From contig NZ_FNNE01000001.1 in the NCBI RefSeq assembly GCF_900106945.1, forward strand, positions 434,001 to 498,000: 64,000 nucleotides of DNA, written 5' to 3'. The translations under genes were made by a program, and so were the position numbers. The notes beneath the pieces are model-generated. The model had not been told where the DNA came from. It searched no databases and saw nothing but the letters and a program-made list of their open reading frames with translations. Positions 42,344-52,348 of the stretch are shown here, piece by piece. Position 1 is the stretch's first letter; each line of letters opens with the position of its first letter. Source of the stretch: Marinobacter mobilis (lineage in GTDB: Bacteria > Pseudomonadota > Gammaproteobacteria > Pseudomonadales > Oleiphilaceae).

Positions 42344-43147
42344 ATGCAACTGATCCCCACCGGCGAAGCTGACAAGCCTCGTAACCAGTTCCCACCGGTT
42401 CAGGTCGGCGAGCGCCTGATTCCTGAGTCCGACATTGCTGCGGAGCTTCAGCACCATCCGGCTGCGGAGGTCAGCGCCGCCTGGCATGAAGCGGCACGGA
42501 GTCTGGTGATCCGTGAATTGTTGTTGCAGCGGGCAACGGCGCTGGGTCTGTCTGGCGACGATGAGGAACAGCGGATCGCCGGCGTTCTCGAACGGGAACT
42601 GGAAGTACCGGAGCCGTCGGAAGACGATTGCCGCCGTTTCTATGAGGCCAACCGGCACAAGTTCCACAGTCCCACCGTTCTGGCTGCCAGCCACATCCTG
42701 CTGGCGGCCGCGCCAGACGATGTCGATGGCCGCCTTCAGCAGGAGGACCTGGGCCGGATGCTGCTGCAGCAACTGCGTGAGGAACCGCTCAGTTTCGAGG
42801 CCGTGGCCCGTCAGCACTCGGCGTGTGAGTCCCGTAATACCGGTGGTTCCCTGGGGCAGTTGGTGCGGGGGCAGACGGTGCGGGAGTTCGAGAATAAGGT
42901 GTGGGGCTTTGCCGAGGGGCTGGCTCCGGATCTGGTGGAGAGCCGCTACGGCTGGCACATCGTACGGATTGACCAGCGCCTGGAAGGCGAGCCACTGCCG
43001 TTCGATGCCGCCAGGCCCATGGTGCGCCACCAGTTGCTGGAAAGCGTGAGTCGGCGAGCGTTGAGACAATACGTGCAGGTGCTGGCCATGGAAACCGGCG
43101 TGTCCGGAGTCGACCTGGAGCTGCCGGATTCGCCACTGATGCAGTAG
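42344..43147 (+). CDS. PpiC/NifM-like peptidyl-prolyl isomerase of the nar operon
   Basis: 267 residues: N-terminal helical SurA/NifM-like part (1-100) and a parvulin domain (about 105-215: TVLAASHILLAA, FEAVARQHSACESRNTGGSLGQLVRGQTVREFE, VESRYGWHIVRID). No signal peptide, so cytoplasmic. Such genes often follow narI in Pseudomonas-type nar operons and are thought to help fold or mature the reductase. Confidence 0.85.
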   Translation: MQLIPTGEADKPRNQFPPVQVGERLIPESDIAAELQHHPAAEVSAAWHEAARSLVIRELLLQRATALGLSGDDEEQRIAGVLERELEVPEPSEDDCRRFYEANRHKFHSPTVLAASHILLAAAPDDVDGRLQQEDLGRMLLQQLREEPLSFEAVARQHSACESRNTGGSLGQLVRGQTVREFENKVWGFAEGLAPDLVESRYGWHIVRIDQRLEGEPLPFDAARPMVRHQLLESVSRRALRQYVQVLAMETGVSGVDLELPDSPLMQ

Positions 43148-43309
43148 ACCATCAGTCAGGCAAAGCCGGGGTTCGCTCCGGCTTTCTGCTATTTGGTGGG
43201 TACCTCATTTCCCCCTGCCAACTACCCCCATCGGGGGAGCGCCAAGCCTGTGAACCTTCCCTACCATGATAACAACACTGACTATCAGGATTGTGCAGAG
43301 GAGTTCGTC

Positions 43310-44059
43310 ATGGGCGTCGCGCAGGCGGTTGAACCGCGCATACACAAACCAATACTGTTCACCCCCGGTTCGCGCCGTTCCCTGAACGATGACCTGCAGG
43401 CGCTCAGGAGCCATGCCCTGTTCCGGGATTTTGACGACGACGACTTCGATGACATCGTCAGCAGCTCCCGCCGGGTCAGCCTGGCTCATCACCAGCTGTT
43501 GTACCACCAGGACATGGCGGCCCAGCACTTCTATTTCGTGATCTCCGGTCGCCTGCGGCTGTACCGGCTGGATGCTTCCGGCGTTGAACGCACCCTCGAC
43601 AGCATCGCCACAGGGGACTGTTTCGCCGAAGTGATGATCTATGCGGAACCGGCCCGCTATGCCTGTTACGCCGAAGCCCTGTGCCAGGGACAGGTGCTGG
43701 TGATTCCAATCAGGGCCTACCAGCAGATGCTGGCGCAGCACCCGGAATATGCCCGCAGCGCCTTGCAGCATTATGCCTCGCGGGCGGTATCGAGATTCCA
43801 CGAGTTGGAAATCATGACCGTCCAGAACGCCCGTGACCGGCTGGTGCGTTATCTGATCAACCTGTTGCCGGAGAACAGTCAGCGGGGCAGTGAAGTGGAG
43901 TTGCCTCTGCCCAAATGTCTGGTGGCCTCGCGTCTCGCCATGCAGCCGGAAACCTTCTCCCGCATTCTCGCGGAACTGAAAAGTCAGGGCCTGGTGCGGG
44001 TTAACCGCAGCCGCCTGTTTATTCCGGATCCGGCACGCTTGGTGGCCATCAGTCAGTAA
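43310..44059 (+). CDS. Crp/Fnr-family regulator, Dnr-like
   Basis: 249 residues: cNMP-type sensor domain (about 25-140) and Crp helix-turn-helix (LPKCLVASRLAMQPETFSRILAELKSQGLV). The recognition helix has E-x-x-S-R, which reads TTGAT half-sites. No N-terminal Cys cluster, so not FNR/ANR; this fits Dnr, which senses NO through heme. ATG 43310 follows GAGGAG. It may use the FNR-like sites at 27173, 28743 and 51698, sharing them with ANR. Upstream is a half-matched NarL palindrome (43223-43238). Confidence 0.85.
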   Translation: MGVAQAVEPRIHKPILFTPGSRRSLNDDLQALRSHALFRDFDDDDFDDIVSSSRRVSLAHHQLLYHQDMAAQHFYFVISGRLRLYRLDASGVERTLDSIATGDCFAEVMIYAEPARYACYAEALCQGQVLVIPIRAYQQMLAQHPEYARSALQHYASRAVSRFHELEIMTVQNARDRLVRYLINLLPENSQRGSEVELPLPKCLVASRLAMQPETFSRILAELKSQGLVRVNRSRLFIPDPARLVAISQ

Positions 44060-44093
44060 TCCGACCGGTTAACCACTCCCATCAGTGGTCGTT

Positions 44094-44126
44094 GGGGCAA
44101 CGGTGTAAGGGCGTTGCCCCTTTTTT
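44094..44126 (+). terminator. Intrinsic terminator after the dnr-like gene
   Basis: 9-bp perfect stem (44094-44102 with 44112-44120) and T6. Ends the nar-dnr block 7 bp before the convergent receptor gene. Confidence 0.92.
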
Positions 44127-44132
44127 ATCCAC

Positions 44133-46244
44133 CTACCAGTTAACAATCGCCTGCAGGATGACACTGCGACCGGCTTGGGGCAGGTCATCGGGCAGGCTCG
44201 GTACGGCCTGGCCCTGCTCGGGGCCGCGACTGGCCTCGCGGACATCAGCATCAAAGGCGTTACGCAGCTGCAAGCCGAGCTGGACATCGTCGCTCACGCG
44301 CCGGCGCACGTTGACGTCGAGGGTGGTGTAGCCGTCCAGTTCGGGGCGGGAGTCGCCCGCAGCCCGCTTGCTGGAACCCAGCCAGACGACGGACGGGGTC
44401 ACCTGCCAGTCTCCCGATGGCTGCCAGTTCAGTCGCAGGCTGGCATCGGCGTTGGGTGTTAGCCCCAGCGGATTGCCGTCCTGGTCGCGGGTGCGCTGGT
44501 AACTGTAATTGGCCATTAACTGCAGCGAAGGGGCCAGTTGGTATCGCAACTCCGTTTCTGCACCCAAGCCCCGAACCTTGCCGATATTCTGGGCGGTGAA
44601 GGTGCCACCCGGGTCTGCCACGAAATCAATCAGACTCTTGATGCGGTATTGGTAGAGGTTGAAATCCAGCGACCAGTCTTCCATTGGCGTCAGGGTGAGT
44701 GCCAGTTCCGCGCTTTTGATGGTTTCAGGTTCCAGCTCCGGGTTGCCGAGGGCCACCGGGTTGTTGCGGGCATACAGTTCAAAGAAGGCGGGTGCACGGA
44801 AGGCTTCACCGTATAACAGTTTGGTGGTCAGCCACGGGGTGGTTGTCCAGACCAGAGCAAGCCGCGGGTTCACCGTATCGCCGAAGTCTGAATAGTGGTC
44901 ATAGCGCACGCCGGCGGTCAGTTCCCAGCGGGGCGCAAAGGCCCATTCATCCTGGATGAAGACAAAGCGACTGGTGCGCTGGCCCTCTGGGAGAAAGGCG
45001 CGGTCGGTGTCGCTGACATCCTCAAGGGAGGCGGGTACCGGAAAACCTGTTGGCGAGAACATGTAGTTGGTCGCATCGGTTGTTTCAAATATATCCCCCC
45101 AGAAGTAACCAGCGCCCAGGCGAAGGCTATGATCCTGCCATCCTCGGTACTGACTGATAAGTTCCAGCCGCATGTTCTCTTCCGACAGTTCCGGGGCTTG
45201 CAGCACTCCGTTGGGAAAGGGACCACCTCCGCCGACGGGTGAAAAGTCCGCCCCGGGGGGAAACAGCTGGGTCAGCGTGGGATTTCGGAAGTCGTTGTAG
45301 AGGTAGCTGACCTGGGCTTTGAGCCCCCAGTCTGGGTGGAAATCATCCTGTTGCCAGGTCAGATCAATCGTTCCCCGGCGTTGCTCGAAGCGACCGTCCG
45401 GGTCCAGTGTTTCGTTGATGCCCTGGGCCGTTTCGACCTGATCCTGACGATAGGCCACGCGCAAACGTAGTTGCTGCCAGAGCAGATCGGTGCGGACGTC
45501 CAACTGACGATATCCCAGATTGGCCGGGCCTGGCGCCAGGGACGCATTTGTGCCCAGAAAAGCGTCTAGGCTGGACTGTTGGTCGGCCTCTATGGTGGGG
45601 TCGTCCCCGTTGCTCTGGTCGTAGGTAATCGATACCACCCCTTGCACAGGGCCCGCATCCATCGCCTGTCGCACGAAGGAATAGCCGCTGTCGAAACTGC
45701 CATAGCCCAGGCTTGCCTCTCCGCCCTCCAGATCTTCCGGAGCCTTGGTGATGATGTTGATGACGCCGGCGAAAGCGTCGGCACCATAAACCGCTGAGCC
45801 GGGTCCGCGGACGATCTCGATCCGTTCGACCATCTTCACCGGAAAACCCGCGCGCCCGACAACCTGTTCGACCCGGTCGCCGGTGAACAGGCTGGTCTGT
45901 GGAATGCCGTTGATCATCACCAGTGTGTGCGGGTTCTGGTTGGCCGTAATCCCGCGAATGAAATAACGAGAGGCATAGAGAAATGTGCCGTGGGACACAT
46001 GCAGGCCGGGCACCAACTCCAGGGCTTCGTCAATGTCCTGGACGCCCATGGCCTCCAGTTCCTCAGCGGTGATCACACTGGCCACTGACGGAGCTTGGGA
46101 TAACGGTTTCGGGGTGCCGGTGGCGATACTGACCTGTAACGCCATTAACTCTTCCAGGCTCAGCGCGGATAGATCCTGATGGGTGGCCGTGCTTGGGCCA
46201 GATAGTGTTGCCAGGAATATCCCGAACAGCACCAGACGGCGCAT
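44133..46244 (-). CDS. TonB-dependent receptor, second of a tandem pair
   Basis: 703 residues: signal peptide, plug domain (about 35-150: SIATGTPKPLSQAPSVASVITAEELEAMGVQDIDEAL, VRGPGSAVYGADAFAGVINIIT) and a 22-strand barrel ending in VILQAIVNW with a C-terminal aromatic residue. Uses TonB energy to import a ligand across the outer membrane. About 75% like the neighbour at 46353; both C-terminal ends keep a nearly identical 68-bp stretch. Cargo unknown. Location between nar genes suggests a metal complex or cofactor needed for denitrification, which is speculation. Confidence 0.88.
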   Translation of the reverse strand: MRRLVLFGIFLATLSGPSTATHQDLSALSLEELMALQVSIATGTPKPLSQAPSVASVITAEELEAMGVQDIDEALELVPGLHVSHGTFLYASRYFIRGITANQNPHTLVMINGIPQTSLFTGDRVEQVVGRAGFPVKMVERIEIVRGPGSAVYGADAFAGVINIITKAPEDLEGGEASLGYGSFDSGYSFVRQAMDAGPVQGVVSITYDQSNGDDPTIEADQQSSLDAFLGTNASLAPGPANLGYRQLDVRTDLLWQQLRLRVAYRQDQVETAQGINETLDPDGRFEQRRGTIDLTWQQDDFHPDWGLKAQVSYLYNDFRNPTLTQLFPPGADFSPVGGGGPFPNGVLQAPELSEENMRLELISQYRGWQDHSLRLGAGYFWGDIFETTDATNYMFSPTGFPVPASLEDVSDTDRAFLPEGQRTSRFVFIQDEWAFAPRWELTAGVRYDHYSDFGDTVNPRLALVWTTTPWLTTKLLYGEAFRAPAFFELYARNNPVALGNPELEPETIKSAELALTLTPMEDWSLDFNLYQYRIKSLIDFVADPGGTFTAQNIGKVRGLGAETELRYQLAPSLQLMANYSYQRTRDQDGNPLGLTPNADASLRLNWQPSGDWQVTPSVVWLGSSKRAAGDSRPELDGYTTLDVNVRRRVSDDVQLGLQLRNAFDADVREASRGPEQGQAVPSLPDDLPQAGRSVILQAIVNW

Positions 46245-46352
46245 TTCTTCCCCCTTTACGTGGGTTACCTGAATATTCCCTGCACGGATGGCCTTGCGTT
46301 TCCTTCTCTAAAAAACATAGGCCACGGGCTGATTTGACGCAATTCCCGGGGT

Positions 46353-48467
46353 TTACCATTGCAGGGTGGCTTGCAGGATCACGCTCCGCCCCGGTTGCGG
46401 CAGGTCATCGGGCAGGCTCGGTACGGCCTGACCCTGCTCGGGGCCGCGACTGGCTTCGCGGACACCGGCGTCAAAGATATTCCTTAGCTGCAGGTCGAGC
46501 TGTACCTCATCGTTCACCTGCCGGCGCAGGCTGAAGTCCAGGGTGGTATAGCCATCCAGATCGGGGCGAGTATCTCCTTCTGTTCGCTCAGTGGCGCCTA
46601 CCCAAACCAGGGTCGGCGTCAGCTGCCACTCGCTTGAAGGTTGCCAGTTCAGCCGCAGGCTGGCATCCGAGTTGGGGGTCTGTCCCAACGGGTTGTCGTT
46701 CTGATCGCGGGTGCGCTGGTAGCTATAGTTGAGCAGCAGCTGCGCCGAAGGTGTCAGCTGGTACCGTAACTCCGATTCCGCGCCCAGCCCCCGCACCTTG
46801 TCGGTGTTCTGGGCCGTAAAGGTGCCGCCAGAATCCGCGACAAAATCGATGAAATCTTTGATCCGGTAGTGGTAGATATTCAGATCGAGCGTCCAGTCGG
46901 AATCCAGGGCGATCTGGAACGCCAGCTCTGTACTTTCGATGGTTTCCGGATCTAGCTCTGGATTGCCCAGGGCGATTGGATTGTTACGGGCGTACAGCTC
47001 GAGAAACGCAGGCGCCCTGAACGCCCGGCCATAGAGCAGCTTGCTGGTGAGCCACGGCGTTGTGGTCCAGACCAGCGCCACCCGGGGATTGGTGGTGCCG
47101 CCGAAATCTGAATAGTGGTCGTAACGCAGGCCTGCCGTCAGTTCCCAATGTTCCGCCAGCGCCCACTCGTCCTGAACAAAGGCATAGTAGCTGGTGCGCT
47201 GGTTTTCCGGCTGGAACGTCCGGTCGGTGTCACTGACATCGGTCAGTGCGGAGGGAACCGGAAAGCCGGTGTCGCTGAGGATGAAGTTGACTGCGTCTGT
47301 CGTCTTGAAGATATCGCCCCAGAAATAGCCCGTCCCCAATCGAACTCGATGCTGACTGAACCCGGTATACACTGAGGTCAGGTCAAAACGGGCATTCTCC
47401 TCAGACAATTCCGGGCGTTGGAAAATGCCATCTGCAAAGGGACCTCCACCGCCCACTAAGGTGAAGTCTGCGCCCGGGGGGAACGAGAGAGAACCTGTAG
47501 GGTTGCGGAAATCGCTGTACAGATAGCTGGTCTGGGCCTCCAGGGCCCAGTCGTGATGAACCTCCGGCAGCTGCCAGGTCAGGTCAGCAGTGCCATGCCG
47601 GTGTTCGAAGCGGCTGTCCGGATCGAGACTGTCATTAAGGCCCAGAGCGGTTTCAATCTTATCCTGACGATAGGACATCCGTAGCCGGACCCTGTCCCAC
47701 AACAGGTCGGTGCGAACGTCCAGGTTGCGGTAGCCCAGGTTGGCTGGCCCGGGGGCGAGAGATGCACTGGTGCCAAGGGCGCTGTCCAGACCGGTCTGAT
47801 TGTCCGCACGAATGGTCGGATCGTCGCCTTCACTCTGGTCATAGGCGACCGAAAACACACCTTCCACCGCGCCGATATCCATGGTCTGGCGGAAGAAGGC
47901 GTATTGGCTGTCAAAACTGCCGTAGCCGAGGCTGGCCTCGCCGCCCTCCAGACCTTCGGCAGGCTTGGTAATGATATTGATCACCCCGGCAAAGGCATCG
48001 GCTCCATATACCGCTGATCCGGGGCCGCGGATAACCTCGATCCGCTCAACCATGTTCACCGGGAAGCCCGTTCTGGCGAGCAGCCGCTGGCCGCGGTCAC
48101 CGGTAAACAGGCTGGTTTGCGGTACGCCATTAACGAGCACAAGGGTGTGGGGGTTGTAGGTGGAAACGATGCCGCGGATGAAGTAGCGGGAACTGTAGGC
48201 AAAACTGCCGTGGGAGACATGCAGCCCCGGCACCAGTTCCAGCGCCTCGTCAATATCCTGAACCCCCATGGCTTCCAGTTCCGCAGCAGTGATCACGCTG
48301 GCGACCGATGGTGCTTGTGCCAGCGGTTTGGGAGTGCCGGTGGCAATGCTGACCCGAAGGTTCATCAGTTCTTCAAGCGACAGGGCGGTCAGTTCATTAT
48401 CGTGAGCGGCAAATACGGTACAGGTGCAGGACATCAGAAGCAGTCCGCCTGGCCAGGGTAGACGCAT
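46353..48467 (-). CDS. TonB-dependent receptor, first of a tandem pair
   Basis: 704 residues with the same layout as the gene that follows 108 bp downstream: signal peptide, plug with SIATGTPKPLAQAPSVASVI and RGPGSAVYGADAFAGVINIIT, barrel ending VILQATLQW. Extracellular loops differ most between the two, so the pair may recognise related ligands. The plug lacks the secretin/N-terminal extension of sigma-regulator-coupled receptors, and no FecIR-type genes are near. Confidence 0.88.
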   Translation of the reverse strand: MRLPWPGGLLLMSCTCTVFAAHDNELTALSLEELMNLRVSIATGTPKPLAQAPSVASVITAAELEAMGVQDIDEALELVPGLHVSHGSFAYSSRYFIRGIVSTYNPHTLVLVNGVPQTSLFTGDRGQRLLARTGFPVNMVERIEVIRGPGSAVYGADAFAGVINIITKPAEGLEGGEASLGYGSFDSQYAFFRQTMDIGAVEGVFSVAYDQSEGDDPTIRADNQTGLDSALGTSASLAPGPANLGYRNLDVRTDLLWDRVRLRMSYRQDKIETALGLNDSLDPDSRFEHRHGTADLTWQLPEVHHDWALEAQTSYLYSDFRNPTGSLSFPPGADFTLVGGGGPFADGIFQRPELSEENARFDLTSVYTGFSQHRVRLGTGYFWGDIFKTTDAVNFILSDTGFPVPSALTDVSDTDRTFQPENQRTSYYAFVQDEWALAEHWELTAGLRYDHYSDFGGTTNPRVALVWTTTPWLTSKLLYGRAFRAPAFLELYARNNPIALGNPELDPETIESTELAFQIALDSDWTLDLNIYHYRIKDFIDFVADSGGTFTAQNTDKVRGLGAESELRYQLTPSAQLLLNYSYQRTRDQNDNPLGQTPNSDASLRLNWQPSSEWQLTPTLVWVGATERTEGDTRPDLDGYTTLDFSLRRQVNDEVQLDLQLRNIFDAGVREASRGPEQGQAVPSLPDDLPQPGRSVILQATLQW

Positions 48468-48573
48468 GAGGATCCTCTGGGTTTTCGGGTGGGAAAGGTC
48501 CCCGGTTGTCTCTGACAGGGCCCTGTCTAGAAAATCTAGGTCAGGTCGAGGCCGCCCGCAATAAATTGACGGT

Positions 48574-48599
48574 AAAAAAAAGCCGGCCCGAAGGCCGGC
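48574..48599 (-). terminator. Intrinsic terminator of narK1-narK2
   Basis: 7-bp perfect GCCGGCC stem with a TTCG loop, then T8 on the minus strand, 25 bp after the narK2 stop. Confidence 0.92.
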
Positions 48600-48623
48600 A
48601 AGTGCACCGCAATGGGATCTGGG

Positions 48624-50228
48624 TCAGGGATTCTTGAATTCGGCTTTTGGCCCCAGGTAGAACCACCAGTTCAGTACCAGACAGCCGACATAGAATAGGG
48701 CAAAGCCGTACAGCGCCATTTCTGGAGTGGCGGCCTTGATCTGCTCGCCGAACACCTGGGGAATCACGAAGGCACCGTAGGCGGCCACCGCGGAAGTCCA
48801 CCCGAGAGCCGGGCCGGCCTGTTCCTTGTCGAAGATCATGGCGATGGTGCGGAAGGTGGATCCGTTGCCGATGCCGCTGGCGGCAAACAACACCAGGAAC
48901 AGCAGCAGGAAGGGCAAGAAGTAGTCCTGCGGTGTGGCGGAGTTGTAGGCGGCCTTGAGGTAGTAAGCCAGGGCCAAGGAGCTGGCAACCATCACAACGG
49001 CCACAATGCCAGTCACCAGGGCGCCACCGACCTTGTCCGCAATCCAGCCGCCCACGGGGCGAATCAGGGCACCAATGAAGGGGCCCATCCAGGCATACAT
49101 CAGGGCCGATGGGCCATCCGGGTTGGCAAGGTCGTGGGTCATGACACCATCCACCATGACGTGCTGGTAGCCGAACACCACCTTGATGGCGAGGGCAAAG
49201 CCGGCGGAGAAGCCGATGAAGCTGCCAAAGGTCATGGTGTAGATAACACTCATGATCCAGGTGTGCTTGTTGGAGAAAATTTTGAACTGGCGCTGCAGAT
49301 TGGGTTTGATCTCACCGGGGATCATTTTCAGCAACAGCACGGTGCACAGCAGGATGCCGGCAATGATCGGCCATTTGGTCCAGTCCGGGGCGCCCAGGCC
49401 CATCGGCTGCGGGAGGATGATGTAAAGGCCCGCGGCGGCAGTCAGGAAACCGACCAGAAGCATGCCGCTGATCTTGCTGAATGCTCCGACCGGGGAGCCA
49501 ATGTTGGGGGAGACTGCATCGGTACGGATGTTGTTCATTCCGAACCAGCCGGCCAGCGCCAGCGGGATCAGCAGCAGCAACCAGACGAAACCGGCGTTGT
49601 GGATCCAGGTTTCGCTACCGGCAGGAATCTTGCCGATCAGGGTGCCGGAAGTGTTTTCGAGGATCATTGGCTCACCACCGAAGATGCCAAACGTCATCAC
49701 CAGGGGAACCAGAATCTGCATGGTGGTCACGCCAGCGTTACCAAGACCGGCATTCAGCCCCAGCGCGAGTCCCTGCTGACGCTTGGGGTAGAAAAAGCTG
49801 ATGTTGGACATGGAGGAAGCAAAATTACCGCCGCCGATCCCTGACAGGAAGGCCAGCAGCTGGAACACCCACAGCGGTGTGTCGATGTTCTGCAGGGCAA
49901 AGCCGGTGCCAAGGGCCGGAATCATCAGCAGGGCAGTGGTAAAGAAGATGGTATTGCGGCCGCCGGCGATGCGGATGAAGAAACTGCTGGGAATCCTCAG
50001 CGTTGCGCCGGTCAGCCCGGCAATGGCGGTCAGGGTGAACAGCTCGGCTTTGGGGATCGGAAAGCCCAGGTTCAGCATCTGCACCGAGATAATGCCCCAG
50101 TAAAGCCAGACGGCGAAGCCGCAGAGCAGGCTGGGAATGGATATCCAGAGATTGCGGGTGGCGATCCTGCGACCGGAAGACTCCCAGAACTGGTCGTCCT
50201 CCACTTCCCAGGTTTTGATGTCAGTCAT
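48624..50228 (-). CDS. narK: Nitrate/nitrite antiporter NarK2
   Basis: 534 residues, 12 helices plus extensions. Has the E. coli-like NarK features: GLTGATLRIPSSFFIRIAGGRN in the first half, SGIGGGNFASSMSNISFFYPK and GLNAGLGNAGVT (nitrate signature), and the second signature GIGNGSTFRTIAMIF. Type 2 proteins exchange nitrate for nitrite. ATG 50228 (MTDIKTWE) preferred; ATG 50240 possible. Follows narK1 by 55-68 bp. Confidence 0.93.
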   Translation of the reverse strand: MTDIKTWEVEDDQFWESSGRRIATRNLWISIPSLLCGFAVWLYWGIISVQMLNLGFPIPKAELFTLTAIAGLTGATLRIPSSFFIRIAGGRNTIFFTTALLMIPALGTGFALQNIDTPLWVFQLLAFLSGIGGGNFASSMSNISFFYPKRQQGLALGLNAGLGNAGVTTMQILVPLVMTFGIFGGEPMILENTSGTLIGKIPAGSETWIHNAGFVWLLLLIPLALAGWFGMNNIRTDAVSPNIGSPVGAFSKISGMLLVGFLTAAAGLYIILPQPMGLGAPDWTKWPIIAGILLCTVLLLKMIPGEIKPNLQRQFKIFSNKHTWIMSVIYTMTFGSFIGFSAGFALAIKVVFGYQHVMVDGVMTHDLANPDGPSALMYAWMGPFIGALIRPVGGWIADKVGGALVTGIVAVVMVASSLALAYYLKAAYNSATPQDYFLPFLLLFLVLFAASGIGNGSTFRTIAMIFDKEQAGPALGWTSAVAAYGAFVIPQVFGEQIKAATPEMALYGFALFYVGCLVLNWWFYLGPKAEFKNP

Positions 50229-50295
50229 GTGGAACCTCACTGGTCATTGTCAGAAGTAGCAGTCAGGCCGGCAGGAATCGCCTGCCGGCATGGGT

Positions 50296-51633
50296 TTAAT
50301 TGTTGGCAGTGCCCTCGCGGCCATAATCGGGCTGGATTTCGGGCAGATAACGTGAGCTTTCGGCACCCCTGATTTCCGGGTAGCGGCGGGCCTCCATGCG
50401 CACGATCGCTCCGTGCATCCACAGGAAGGACACCAGCACAATCACGAAAAGCAGCATGAAACAGCTGGTCCAGACCCCGACCATGTCATTCATCGCGCCA
50501 TAGGCGATGGGCAGGACAAAGCCGCCGAGGCCACCGATCATGCCCACCAGTCCACCAACGGAGCCAACGTGGTCCGGGTAGTAGACCGGGATGTGTTTGT
50601 AGACGGCGGCCTTGCCGAGAGACATGACGAAGCCGAGGGTAATTGTCAGCACCACGAACAGGGCGACCGGGACCACAATGGAAAAGCCGATCGGACCATC
50701 AATGCCACGGACCACATAGTCAGTTGCCGGGTAGCTCAGGATGAACAGGCAGATCAGGGAAACGCCGTAGGTCCAGTACATCACCCGGCGGGCACCGAAT
50801 CGGTCGGACATCCAGCCGCCGAGGGCCCGAAATACCGAAGCGGGGGCGGTGTACAGGGCGGCCAGCATGCCGGCCTGCTCCAGGCTCATATCGTAGGCAC
50901 CGACGTAGTAACGGGGCAGCCAGGAGGCGAGGGATACAAAGGCGCCAAATACAAAGAAGTAGTAGAGAGAAAAGCGCCAGACCTGCAGTTTGGCCAGCGG
51001 AGCGAGCTGTTCACGCAATGGCATGGTGGTGGTGCCTTCAGTCGCACGGCGCGCCAGGCGGGGGTCGTTCTCGGTCAGCAGATAGAACAGCACCGCGATG
51101 GCGACCAGTACGCCAGCGTAGATTTGTGCGGTGGTTTGCCAGCCGAACGCGACCACCAGAAAGGGCGCTGCGAAGTTGGTGACAGCGGCACCGACGTTAC
51201 CGGCGCCAAACACCCCGAGGGCGGTGCCCTGATGGTCCTTGTCGTACCATTCGGAAATGTAGGCTACACCGACAATAAAGGAGCCCCCTGCCAGTCCCAC
51301 CCCGAGCGCGGCCACCAGGAACATTTCGTAGGTTTTGACGCTGGATAGCAGGTAAACGGCGATTGCGGTGGCCAGCATCAGGATGGTGAACACCAGGCGG
51401 CCGCCGAACCGTTCGGTCCAGATGCCGAGGAACAGACGGCTGATGGAACCGGTCAGCACCGGCGTTGCCACCATCAGGCCGAACTGGGTCTCGGACAGGC
51501 CGAGCTCCTGTTTGATCTTCACCCCAATGATGGAAAAAATGGTCCATACAGCAAAGCAGGTGGTAAAGGCGAGTGTTGAGAACAGCAGCGCCTTGTGGGC
51601 TTTTGGTGGGTTGTAGTCCCTTGCACTGAGCAT
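50296..51633 (-). CDS. narK: Nitrate/proton symporter NarK1
   Basis: 445 residues, 12 helices. Type-1 pattern: FAVWTIFSIIGVKIKQELGLSETQFGLMVATPVLTGSISRLFLGIWTERFGGR, GLAGGSFIVGVAYISEWY, GAGNVGAAV (first signature) and GGLVGMIGGLGGFVLPI (second). Imports nitrate with protons, needed to start respiration before nitrite builds up. Paired with narK2 in the order seen in Paracoccus and Pseudomonas. FNR-like box at 51698 lies upstream. Confidence 0.93.
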   Translation of the reverse strand: MLSARDYNPPKAHKALLFSTLAFTTCFAVWTIFSIIGVKIKQELGLSETQFGLMVATPVLTGSISRLFLGIWTERFGGRLVFTILMLATAIAVYLLSSVKTYEMFLVAALGVGLAGGSFIVGVAYISEWYDKDHQGTALGVFGAGNVGAAVTNFAAPFLVVAFGWQTTAQIYAGVLVAIAVLFYLLTENDPRLARRATEGTTTMPLREQLAPLAKLQVWRFSLYYFFVFGAFVSLASWLPRYYVGAYDMSLEQAGMLAALYTAPASVFRALGGWMSDRFGARRVMYWTYGVSLICLFILSYPATDYVVRGIDGPIGFSIVVPVALFVVLTITLGFVMSLGKAAVYKHIPVYYPDHVGSVGGLVGMIGGLGGFVLPIAYGAMNDMVGVWTSCFMLLFVIVLVSFLWMHGAIVRMEARRYPEIRGAESSRYLPEIQPDYGREGTANN

Positions 51634-51697
51634 TGTTGAAACCCCCGGTTTCTGGATCGTGTAGGTCGATTACGTCACAGCGCCCCTTTCACCAACC

Positions 51698-51711
51698 TTG
51701 ACGAATATCAA
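51698..51711. promoter_or_regulatory. FNR/ANR/DNR box between narK1 and the DGC gene
   Basis: TTGAC-GAAT-ATCAA, 9 of 10 match. Centred 71 bp before narK1 and 181 bp before the divergent gene at 51886. A NarL-like heptamer (TACCCCA, 51725-51731) is close. Neither side has a clear -10 at -41.5 spacing. Confidence 0.68.
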
Positions 51712-51885
51712 ATGCTTCAGGGCCTACCCCATAAGCGCCAAGAGGGATATCTCCCAGGGCGGAAACCGGCCCCTGGGGCCTACCTCCAGCTATCCATTCT
51801 GCGCCGACGGGCTACCTCCAATGGGGAAGCGATCCTGGTTGGCGGCTTGTTTACCATGGTGGAAACCTACGACGGAGGCATCGCG

Positions 51886-52272
51886 ATGAAAGCCCGAAAG
51901 GACCGCCCGCTGATCTACGCCTGTTCTGGCTGCTCGGATGTTGCCCAGCTGGCGAACAATGTCGCGGTGCGACTCGACCACACCGGCGAGTTTGAAATGT
52001 CCTGTATCTCGGGGGTTGGCGGCCAGGTCCCTGCGCTTGTAAACACCGCCCGCAGCGGCCGTAGTATTACGGTCATTGATGGTTGCCCGTTGCAGTGTGC
52101 CCGTGCCTGCCTGACGAATGTCGGCGTCGAGCCAGACGACCACATTCGCCTTTATGAGTTCGGCTTCCGTAAACACTACGGCCGCAGTTACGACGCCATC
52201 GCAGTGGACGAGGTTTGCCACCTGGTCCGCGAACGTCACTGGCAGTGCATACCGGTCCGCTCCGGCCGCTAG
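51886..52272 (+). CDS. DGC-domain putative zinc-binding protein
   Basis: 128 residues, DGC family. Cysteines: two in IYACSGCSDVAQLANNVAVRLD, one in EMSCISGVGG, the family motif IDGCPLQCARACL with three, and one or two near the end. Members cluster with anaerobic respiration genes; function not established, metal binding or redox is expected. ATG 51886 follows GGAGG at 7 bases. Divergent from narK1 and probably co-transcribed with the next gene. Confidence 0.78.
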   Translation: MKARKDRPLIYACSGCSDVAQLANNVAVRLDHTGEFEMSCISGVGGQVPALVNTARSGRSITVIDGCPLQCARACLTNVGVEPDDHIRLYEFGFRKHYGRSYDAIAVDEVCHLVRERHWQCIPVRSGR

Positions 52273-52348
52273 CCCTGATCGATAGCCCAGACAACGATCA
52301 GGCTCGTGCAGATGGCCTCCACCCCGTTCTGATGACCAGCAAGGATCC

